Shown: positions 10,401 to 22,400 of the stretch, one piece after another | How the letters are laid out: the number at the start of each line of letters is the position of its first letter | How positions within the stretch are numbered: position 1 is the stretch's first letter | From: Enoplolaimus lenunculus | Taxonomy: Eukaryota; Nematoda; Enoplea; Enoplida; Thoracostomopsidae | Assembly: GCA_030248215.1 (NCBI GenBank) | Contig: JASANG010002829.1 | Coordinates: forward strand, 248,001 to 312,000 | DNA: 64,000 nucleotides | Reading direction: 5' to 3' | Position numbers and translations under genes: made by a program | The notes under the pieces: generated by a model | What the model was told of the DNA's origin: nothing | The model's database searches: none | Seen by the model: only the letters and a program-made list of their open reading frames with translations

Positions 10401-13400
10401 AAATCACTTTTTCATCGAAAATGAAATAAGAAATCATTTTATTTTTTCACAATATATTGTATCACCAAATAACTGCTAATTTAATACGTATAACGCAAAA
10501 TAATATACCGTGGTTTGTCCCTGTTTTGATTTTTCATTTGCCAGTTTTCTAGGGTATAAAAACATTCGTCAAACAACTTGAAATATGAGGACTGTGCAGA
10601 CAAAAGGCAGGTTGTAAAAAGGAGCAGTTTCAAAAAAATTAAGACGTAAATTTTTATTTTTTAATGCCGGATTTCAGTATTTGTCATGAAACCGCAACAG
10701 TTCCTATCCTGCATTTTAGTGCCGAAACAGGAAAGGAATTGCATTTTGCAGGAATTCCAATCTTAAGAGGGATTCCGGTCTAACCTTGTTTTATACGTAT
10801 GTGTTATATTGATACTCAAAACATTTATAGGGTAAACTTGATCCAACCCATGATGACAGAGTAGACTTTATCAAGAATCGGCCCCGTAATCAAACGTATG
10901 CTTCGCTGAATGTTGATAGGCTGTCTATGATCAACTCTTCAACTCTAAGATCTAGTTCTCGAAACAAGCCGAAAACAGTTGTTATGAGAGATGGTAAGTT
11001 GTACCTGTTGACGTGAAATTTAAAACTTTAATCGAAAATACGTGCCAATTTACTTAAGCCTTATTTACACTGTTTGTTATTAAGCTTTTAGAATGGCGGC
11101 AGTTGACTACTACGTAAATTAAAGCTGTCATATTGATTGTGTCTAATTTGGAGGGTTTCATTTATATGCTAAATAATCATAATTTCTGACCTGTTTAATA
11201 TCTGTGGCTATATTGATACGATTTTAGGCAGATCTTCATCGAGAAGCACCTCTTCGGGTTTGTATGATGATATATGTATTGATGAAATGTCTGTCGCCAG
11301 AAACAAAAATACTAAAAAACGTAAAAGCACCGTGCGAACGCAAGATTGTGAACCAGAATCACTGTTTCAGGTTGGCTAAATTTCATTGTTTGCTACCTTA
11401 AACTTTGTTAAGCATGTTAGGTATTACAACGTTGCAAATTTTTACGTTTTTGTTGCAAATTAAATAGAGAAAACTATCATGTGCTTCGCCTTCACATTCC
11501 TTATAGTTTAAAGTATTCGATGCATGCCTTTGTAAATGTTAAAACTGGTAGTAGAAACGCGAAACAGTCGACGAACAGCATATTTTATTTTGATCATAGT
11601 CAATTAGCAGTAATTCGGTAGTATAATATACAAATCACTGTTCCCGTTCTTATTTCTGTACGTGCTGGTGAAAAAATAAATTCCTGTTCTTGTTCCAGCT
11701 TTCTGTGGAATGTAGTTTCTGTTGGAACCCTGCGACGTCGGCATTAACTGTTTATTTAAAAATTTCCAGATATCGTCAACGTAAAGGTTTTTCTGGTAAA
11801 CAATATAGAAAATTTAAAATACCGGTATGGGTTTGATGCTTTATTAGTTCAAACTCATTCACAAAATAACGCATTCAGTTAGCCTAAAGCAAAACGAAAA
11901 ATTCGAAGACTATTTCGCAGGGTTCCAACAGGAACTAAATTCTGCCGAAACAGGAACAGGAATTGGCGTTCTTTGCAGGAACCGGAACAGGAACCTATAT
12001 TTGAAATAATTTTCATCTCCGAATTACTGTTGGACTTTTCAGAAAACTTAGCAAAAAATGGGTTAACCAGATTTTGAGCTATTTTACAATCAAGTTTTGC
12101 GAAAACACATCACAAATAGTTTATTAACAAGATTGAACTAATTGCGAAAACACTCATTTCGAAATAACAATTTTTAAAAGACAAAGTTTCGAATATTTAA
12201 ATGTTTATGAATAATTTGACGCAAAACCGTAAAAATTCCGGTTCCTGTATCTTTAAATGCAGGAACAGGAATAGAAACAGGAATTGAATTTATGCAGGAA
12301 TTACGGTTGAACACTGATATTTCGTGATTCAAACAATTTTGTTGTGCGATACGAAAGAAGTGACGTATTATAACAAGGTCATTTAGAAAATGATTTCAGA
12401 ATTGACCATCCTGTTACATATACGTGTCAGTGACGCGTGTTTGTGGCTCTTTTTCAGAATTCTTAACCCAATTGTTATCTTAGAATAATCCAATTTTAAT
12501 TATTGAATATTTTAATTTCAGAAACTTCTTGAAAAGCCAGCCTTCAAACGTTACTTAGCTGACCCGCACCGCGAACAGAATTTAGTGCAGCATAATTCGA
12601 CAGTGCATAATGACTGTGTGGATAATGGACAGTCAATGACCGTCAATCATGTGCCAAATACTCGTTCATGTCATAGTCCGTTATGTAGTACTACAGAATT
12701 TGGTACTGCCATGGCAGTTGTGCCTTCTGTGCTGGAAACACCAAACGCACAAAGCAGTAGCATAATGTCTGAATTTGATTCTTGGACTGCTGGGTTACTG
12801 AAAACATCGAAATCAATGGCTCAATCTGGTTCGACACCTGTTCCCGATTCTATGAATGGAGATTGTTATAGTGATTCCAGACTTGCATCTAGTTATCTAA
12901 ATAGTCGGCCTTCCTCGGTTCGAAATATCGGCTTGCGCACTATAGAACCAGACATGGAGATACTGAATTTGATTGCGTGTGATATAACAAACACTAGACA
13001 GAATTGTGCACAAATCAAAAATACAAGTGATTGCAGTGGAACAAGAAATAGTATCGGTGAAAATACTAATAACAAAAGCGATGATATGTCTCATGAACAA
13101 GCCACTGACTCACCTTTACCAGGTTTGTGCTGACTGAGTGCGATGTCTTTTGATATATTATTCAGGAAAATTTGCTAATTGGTTGCACCCAAAACTGTTG
13201 TCAAATTTGGCCATTGGCTCTTTGATGTTCGTAAAAATTTAGTCATGGCTAAGTTAATTTGTTTAAAACGAAGTTCCTGAAATTGGCAAATAGTTTTAAA
13301 GTTTTGCCGCTACGCGCAAACTGTAATTCCAATTACGATATTTGTTGAATACAAATAGCGTAATAACATTTTCTGAAACATATCTTACTCGCGCTCTGCT

Positions 13401-16400
13401 TACTGAAATTTAATGGTTATTGCCACCGTGTACCGAGATTTGTTGTCTTATGTTGAAATTTATGTGACACATACATCTCAACTTAGTAATAGGTTAGCAA
13501 TCTTAGAATCAATGAATGGTACGCTGCGAAATTTGGCAAAGTTATTGCTTTCTTTGATCTACCGTGTGTGCGGCCACAGACGTGGCAGGTCATTTTGAGG
13601 ACTCATTACTAACTATTTTTAGTTCCAGTAGGTGCTGTACTTAGTTGAGAGTACGAATTGTAATCAATAAAGGGCTGAGTTTTTAATTGCGAGTTTTGGA
13701 GAACTTTAGTTGACAATGCCATGTCTAACGGCATTAAACAGATTCTTTAACAGAGATATCGATTTTGGTTATGTGAAATCATTGCGAGTCTAAATTATGT
13801 TTAAGGTAATAAACATGATGATGATGATTCAGAGGTAAGTATTGATTTGACTTTGGTAGTTTTGATAAATATTATTCTTTTTGTATAAAATTTCCTTAAC
13901 ACATGCTATGGATTTTGTGTATATACACCTCTGGCTTCTCCACAGCTTGAAAATTTCTGCCGGGGGCGTTTCCTTGGGGGGGCAGGAGTTTCTTGGGCGG
14001 CAGCTAATTTTGCTGGCGGACAGTTTTCCTGGGGGCCCCCAGATGATCTGGGGGGCAGGCTTAAAATTTTTCAAACCGACTTTTTGGACCATTTTTTTCA
14101 TTGTAGACCGTGTTTCCAACTCAACTGAAGATTACTCATCGCTCAACATGACAAAAATTTCTCGCAAACGCTAATAACAATAATTTTAACTAATATTATT
14201 GACAACTTAACCAGAATTTGAAAGAAGCACAACTATATAAAATATAGATAATCTATAATTGAAACTGTGATTAATATATATTTTATATATTAGTCAAAGC
14301 TTCAGTTTATCATAAGGGTCAGGCGGATTGAACTTGCTGCTGCAAGGTACTTTCGAATGCTGTATGCCCTGAAACGGTCTTTAAATAATTGTGCTTTTTT
14401 CAAGTCATTATTGAATTGTATTAGTTACTACGGGTATTTGTAACGCTATTAAAAAATTATGAGTACTCAGCGTTATATAAAATCATATTTTGCCGAATGT
14501 CCGCCTCAAAAGAAGTCCAGGTCTTTACGTTTTAACATTGAAAATTTTTAGCCTAGCAAAGTCCTGGGGGGCACCCAGCAAATGGTACCTGGTAACTTTT
14601 TTATTTGTGCCGTATTATTAAGGTAAACGAGGGTAAACATGGTTCAATTGGACATCTGGCTCCGGCAAAAAAGCGGCCGTTGGTTTTTATAATTTTCATA
14701 ATATGACCTAGTAGTCCGGAAAAAATCAAGCAAAGATTGTACGATTATTATGAAGTTTTGTCCATGTATAGCAGAGGTGTTGAGTGAGTTTTCGCAGACT
14801 GCAGCAATAGAGGAAGTTTAAGCTTTTTGTGTATTTTTCGCTTAGGCCTACGCTTAGCTACAGGCTTCTCTCATGGTATGGTTTGGCTTGAGGATATGCT
14901 TATCCTACTGGTACAGTCCTCAGCTATTTCATTGGCTTTAAATTTTTTGAACAGTTTTGATTTCAGGACGTATCTACGTTAAAGCTTCTGCTGGAAGAGT
15001 GAGTTCCTGTTTATTTAATTCATGACAATTAAAAGCCAGATTTTGATCGTTCAAAAGTTTTGTTTATCGTCACCTACTGAATCATATTCTCGTTTGTGTG
15101 TTATGCCTTGGAACAACCTAGCAGTTTTACATGAAAATTATATTGCGATCGTTTGACTATTTAGTGATAGTACTTGCGAAACAATATGTTATACTTCGCT
15201 GTTAATGTGCCATACGTAGTACAAACAACGGTTGCTTTTTGAACAGTTTCTATATTTATTTTTCCAGCATGCAACTTTTTCGAAGCATGTGTTGTGTTGA
15301 AGAATTACCCAGTAGCAGCAGTGATTCGCTAACAATTTCAACAACTAATGGTACGCTTATAGTTAGTTGTTACATGGCTTATTTTATGAGTTAGACGTTT
15401 TGGTTACAATTCGAGATACAGGCGAGACGTTTGTTTTAAGCACTTTTAAGTTGAATCTGTTTACGTCTTTGATTTATATTAAGTGTTCTTTTGAACTGAA
15501 ATGTTTTATTTGTACCTGCAAGACGTTTAATGCTTTGTTTTCTTGTTCAGTATAACACTTTTAAGCCCTATTCACTCGTGCAGCTTGTTGCAGCAAAACC
15601 TTACACGTGAAAGTTTTGTAACAAGACAGATTTTAAGTTCTTGCAGCTTCAAATTCACCAGAATTCGTGCTATTAAATATAATTCGCACGTGTAAACGCA
15701 ATTACAAGTCGCTTGAATTTCTTACACCTGCATGTTGATTGATCAATCGGAAGACATCTTGTTGAGTGCTTCTACATTAATTCAGGCTTTTTGGATTTAT
15801 TCAGGAAGCTTGAATTATTTCAAATATCAAAGTTGTTTCATATTTCTCAGTCTACGGCGATTGTGACGTGGTGTTCTTTCATTCCTAGATACTGCATAGA
15901 AGACGGATAGCTATAAATTATTGTTTTCCAGTCGAGAAATTTCGAATAAAACCTTGTTTACGCGTGAATATTTTTTGCATCTGAAACTTGCAGCTGCAAG
16001 TTTTTCAAAAATTTATTCGAAGAACTTGCAGCTGCGAATTATTCGTGATGAATATACGCCACGAGTAGCATTGCAAGTCGAATTAATTCATCGCCATTGG
16101 CAGAGCAGTTAATTTATAGCTTATACTTGGTATTTATTGAAGTAGTCTGCAAATTATTCATATAAATTCATGCCACGATTCATAATGAAAATGATGTTTC
16201 CTTGTAAATACTTGCAGCTGCAAGAAACTGTCGCAAGTTGAAGCTACGAGTTCACCAAGCGCAAAGGTTGAACATAAGAAATAGCATAAAAGAAATAATA
16301 TAACTTGCGTAATATATTTCATTTTGGTTTTTTCAGAAAAAGTTCGACAGTATGCCTTAACTGGTGATTATTGTGGTCTTAGATCTTTTGTAATCAATTC

Positions 16401-19400
16401 AACTATACGTGTAGCAGATCTTGATTTTGAACAATGCGACGCAAAAGGTAGAGATTTTTACCATTTTTGTTATTGTAGAAGTAGCAGCTGTTTTTGTAGT
16501 TTGTAAAACGGGCGTTGTCAAGTTATAAGTTAGGTCCTAAAAAGGACACAAAACGCACATTTATATGTGTGTGGCTGACGTGTTAACCCAGGGTTAACGC
16601 TCTGTTAAAAATATGGTATTTTCGCTGAAATTTTAAAAATTTCATGGTTAAGAGTAAGAGATTCGTTGAAAATTTAAGAAGTTGGGAGGTTAGGCTTAGG
16701 CTTAGTTTGAGTTAGTTTTAGTCTTATCCTATCTTACGCTGAGGCTAGGCTTAAGATATTTCGAATCTCTATTTTTCTATTGTGCGTCAAATCTTACACC
16801 TGTACCTTTAAAAGTCGCTGTCTGCTGCCTTTGTAAATTATTAGACTTGTCTGCATTATTTATACGTTAATATAACATAAACTGTGATGGAACCAAGGAG
16901 GCAATTTTGTGTATATCTCCAAAAAGAATCAAAAGCAACATTTTGCATTATGTTTAACAATAAAATGGCGTTCGGCTTCTAGATTAGTCGGTTCGATCGT
17001 GACTTTTTGATTACTAACATATCTCGCGTCCCCTCCTCCTTCCCTTTTAGAAATTCCTGGATCCATGTACATGAAGTAAAGAAATACGAGGTATTACAGT
17101 GTTTGTTAAATTTTTTCTTAAACGTTGCTACGATTTCGATTTGAGGGATTCAAGGATCACACATATTTATGTGTGTAAGTAATTACAACACACGAATTGT
17201 ATGTATCGTGATCAGGGTGCAACCGGAATTACAATTTACCGGAACGGGAATTTGAAAATTTTACCGGAACCGGAACCGGAAACGGAACCGGAAAGTGAAA
17301 AATGCATTTCACCAAAAATTTCATTTTAATCTTATTTTTTGTTCTATTATTTGTGAAATAACCTTAGTCGAACATAGGTATTTATTTTATTTGTTGTATT
17401 TTAGATTTTCGTCGTCGACTGAAGTGAAATCCACCATCAATGGCTTATATTCGGAGTACAAGTGGCTTTCAAAAGAGATTCTTAAAAATTAGCAAAGTTA
17501 AGAAAACGGCCAAATTTTAACACCGGAATTTTTAAATCCGGTAAAAATTTACTGGAACCGGAACCGGAAGGTGAAAAAATGCCGGAACCGGAACCGGAAT
17601 TCCGGTTGCACCCTGATCGTGATTGTTTATGTGAAATTTGGTGTTGACAAGCGTTAACCATACCCTATCGCTAGTCACGGAAGGGTTAAGCGTATTTTAT
17701 GATACTTTTTGTGGCAAGGGTAAATTTGTATTGTGAACTGCGCACAATGCTGTAGTAAAAAGTCAAGTTCCCACTGGGCGGGGTGGTAGCTGAGAAACTT
17801 GGGGAGGCTAAATGTCATGGGAGAAATTTAAATTTTTGTACCCTAAAATCAGGAATTTGTGGTCTCGGTCTTGGTCTCTGTCTCGCTTTTGTTCGGTCTC
17901 GGTGGTTTGCGAACCGAGACCAAAGATGTAAAAACGATAAGCAATTACCAATATTTTCCTTGGATCGCAGCGTTGGCCCGGAAGTACTTGCGCATTCCGC
18001 CTACCAACACAGTCAGCGAACGATTGTGGAGCACCGCTAATTGGTTATGCAGCAATTTGAGAAACAGAATGACCCTCCCTCTACCCATGATTCTATTTTT
18101 GAAAGGAAATCCAAAACACTTCGACTTTATTGTGACAAAGCACAAATAGTTGCATTTTCGCGTTTAAAACATTTAAGGCATCGTTTAAAAAATTATTAGT
18201 CATCCGCATTTATAACGTCACGCGATGTTAAAAAGTATTCCAGTTTTCCGGTTTGCCCAGGAGCAAAAACAACACTATATCTTTGAATTAGTGATTGTCC
18301 GAAGGGGTTTTAAGACAGTGGGATTTGTTCCGAGCCTGTTTGAAGGGTATGACGACGGTAGCCAAGTGAAAAATAAAGCTTGGCAGCGATTAATTAATTT
18401 AATTGCACGAAACGGCAATTCAGAGCAGATAAAAATATTCAAAACTTGTTAAAAAATTATTATTTTTATTTTCTGTAACGGTTAAAAATTGACCGAGACC
18501 GAGACCAAAAGTCTCGGTCTCGGTAGGTTTGGTCTCGGTCTCGCTTTTTTGACCGAGACCGCCCATCCCTGCGTAAAATTCGTTTCTTGGATTTGCACAC
18601 TCGCTACGTACGTATTTAGATGGAAAAGTGGAGTGGAGAGACAAATGGTTTTGGCCGGACTACCTTTAATATAAGATAGTTTTTGTTTCAGGCTTTAATC
18701 TTGCGATGCAGTGTTTGAATATGAAATGCAACCGTCAAACTCATCAATACTGTAAAATTTTAAATTTCTTGCTTAAATATGGTGCGAATCCGTACGCCAC
18801 CGATAATCGCGGCTATTCGTTGCTCATGCATTCGATTCGAATTTACCAACTGGTAACTGATAAATAGTACCAGAGCCACGGTTTCTCATTTTTGGGGTCT
18901 AAGTTTGAACTTTGACTTTTTGCATGTTGTATAATATCATCTCTATACACACTAATGTACTGCGACAAGTGAATATTCTGTAAGAATGCGTTTTGTTTTG
19001 CCAAAATAACCGTTGTATTACTCGACAAACATATTTTTGTTCAAAATATAACGTTATGTCGAACTAAATTTTTGATTTGATATACTGTAACGTAAAAATG
19101 AGCACAAGTGCAATTCTTATTTAGTTCTTTAAAACGCATCATATTGTCATGTGAATATAACATTTAAAACATGGCCCCGATTGCTGTTGTGAAAAAATTT
19201 TGTTTGGGCTCGTAAAGTAACTTAATTTCAGGGCAATGGTCATTCATGCAAATTGCGAGTTCTTCTACCAAAAACAGAGAGGTCACTGTGCGCAGTCAAC
19301 AATGTATCTCATGAATTTGAAACAGCTTTGACCTTGGTAAGGCTGTTTTCTGTAGGCTCAATGCTAACTGAAGTATGTGGTTTACATATCATACTTTTAG

Positions 19401-22400
19401 TGTTCTTTATGGTGTATTCCAGTTTTGCCGGACCTTTATCAGTTATCTTTCTTCGTTTTCTCTCACTGATCATTGGGACTTTCGAATCCATACATTGCAC
19501 GAAAAGCATGTAACTGTTGTTTTATGAATACGGAAAATTGTATACATTTTGGCGAAATCTTAGTATATCCTTGTTAGTTCAAGATTAATGTTTGATGGTA
19601 GTTTTAACGTTATATATCCAGAGTGCAACCGGAATTCCGGTACCGGTAATTTTTCGCCTTCCGGTTACGGCTCTGGTTCCGGTCAATTTTTGGCGGAATT
19701 AAAAATTCCGGTATAAAAATTACGTTGGCTGAAATTAAGATATTTTGCTAAAAAATGACGATAAAATTTAAATATATTTCATTAGTGTAGTACGCAAACC
19801 TTGACAATCGCCAAAGCGAACCCATCGAAGGTAGATTTCGCTTCCATGGATTACGAAAATCTAAAATACAGCAGATAAAGTGAATACCTATCTCCAACTA
19901 GAGAGTTTTTCACCAATAATATTGCAAAAAGAAAATTAAAATGAATGTTTCGGTGGCATGTATTTCTCATTTTCCGGGTCCGTTTCCGGTAATACTTTCA
20001 AATTCCGATTCCGGTAAATGGTATATCGAAAATACCAGGAAATGCCGGTGAAAAGATAGCTGATTTTTTACCGGAACTGGATAGTGGAAAATACCGGAAT
20101 TAGCTACCGGAACCGGAATTCCGGTTGCACCCTGATAGATATACGTATATATTTTTTGTAGTGATCCTCTGAGGACCTTTATTTACAATTATTACACTTT
20201 CTTTTTCTGAATTTTATCTCTATGTATCCAGGCTTCTAAATACATCGACATTCCTTCGGTCTTCGACGATCTCATAAAATCGGGTGCTAATGTTTCATTT
20301 ACAAATGCCGCTGGATTGAGTGCGGTTCAGCTTGCAAAATGCTCTGGACACCATCAGTCATCGACTTTTCTTGAAAAGAAAATTGATATGTGAGTATATA
20401 GACATTAAATTAGCTTTTTCAAATCTTAATTTGGATCAGACCTTATTGCCACTGGTCAGAATTTTTAAAGCTTTATTTTTAAAATCTGCTTTGGATTATT
20501 TTCAATTATCTTTCCTTTGTTGAAAATACACATTGACCTGTTGGTCTTTTAAATTAAAATATTTTCTTGGATGCTTAAGTTTTCTAAATATCTGCAATCC
20601 TGATAAATCTTAAAGCACGGTTTTTTGATATGACTTTAATTTTTTAAATGTATTTTAGGGTAGTTTTGTTGATTATAAAATTGGCAATAATGGTTTTAAT
20701 AACTCCATTTGTAACAGGACTATTAAGACAGCGGAAAATGTTATTGCATGTCTGTCTTTTGTGTGCTCTGTGACGCAGCAAAAACAAATCAATAACCTGT
20801 TGTATCGCAAGACCGAACCACTGCATGTTGTATCGGATATATAATGTAAAATCTAGTTTCTGTGTATACTTCCACAAGACTTTAAAACTAGTGTCATTTC
20901 GATTGTGATGTTTAATTGCTTTATGTTTTGCTTCTTGTTTTTCGTTCAGCATTGAACAACATTTGTCATGTGCCGTGTCCGAGTTACTTGTCAACAACAG
21001 TCAGCTATTAAACGCGTATCCTGCATTTAAACTTCGAAAACTATGCCCGTTACGCATTTATTGTCCAGCCGATGAACATCTAGTCACGTTTCAAATTTTG
21101 GTCGACGATAATGGGTATTTAGCTTCTGCGAAAGGTAAGCAATTCTGTTGTAAACGGTTCTAATAAAACAACTTAATTTGTTAGTAGAAGCAAGACTGTA
21201 TATCCAGCTTGCAGAAGGGTGTGCAGTTGGGTTCATTTCGAGTGCAAAGGAATGTGCCTAGCACACGTTACGATTTTCGTCTTCCCCATTCTAGGGTGGG
21301 TGAAATTGACTGATTCTCTTCCATTTTACTTTTTATTGTTGCTCCGTTTATATTTTTGAATGATATGTATATATTGCGTGCTTTCTATGACATTGACCAC
21401 CAAAACCGAGGGGGTCGGACCAAATCGCAACGATCACTGGTGCGTTATGTAACATGTAATAGCACGTGGGTTTTGCATTCTTCGGCAATGCATTACATTA
21501 CCGACTTTTGGTACAAGCAAGAGTGCATGATATAAGAGTATGCAACTCTTTGGTTTCCGCATGGTACAAAATGTACCACTGTACGTCGCGTTTTTGGTCG
21601 ACTCCAACTGTTTAGAGGGGGGTCGCTGTCAGAGTGCTATGGTTAGCACAGCTTGTACCCCCCTCTAAATAAGGGGGTGTAGACGAGAAACGCAACTTGC
21701 GTTTGGTACATTCTTTTTTGCACAGATTGTACCCAGTTGCATACCCAGTTGCATACCCTTGTAAAAAGAATCATTGTCGGCTCTAGTACAAGTAAGTATG
21801 TGAAAACTGTACATCCTCTAAGCTTGTGTTGCGTTTTGTATTTACTTCATCCTAAGTTGTGTGCTGTTGGTTTAACAGCTGAATGTACCATGTAGTCAAG
21901 GAAACAAGCAATTACAAATTTAAATGTGATTTTGAGGCCTTCGCGTTACCTTTCTTACTGCACAGAATTTGTTTTAGATTGCAATGTATTAGTGTTTGTC
22001 ACAGCTTCGTGCAATTTCCAAAGCCAGGATGGCGTGAATTGCACTATACCAATGAACGATATCAGTAGTGAGGAAACGCATAATTATTGTGATACAACGA
22101 ATATTGAGGGATTATCTTTGAACAACCGAGACACTGGTGCAGAGTTGGTTAAAGTCAAAATGGTTCAAGTCAACGGTGTCACGCAATTGCCATATTTAAA
22201 GCAGGTATGAAATTCATGCAGAACGGTCAACCTCAGCCCAACCCATTTTTGTGCTTGAACAGAAGAAATTCTCGTTTTCAACCTCGTTAGAAATCGAATT
22301 TTTCATTGTCTGCCTGGTGGAGAGCTTTATGTATCATTATGTCAGAGGCTTATGGTGGGTTTGGTTTCGGGGATTGCTAAACTTTCGACACGATGGTAAT

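Noticed and set aside
12893-13100. Minus-strand frames opposite ankyrin exon 7
   Set aside because: Shadows of the plus-strand exon, which has supported splice sites.
14001-14119. Coding frame METRSTMKK... on the minus strand
   Set aside because: Overlaps G/C-block repeats within an ankyrin intron; the opposite strand is equally open.
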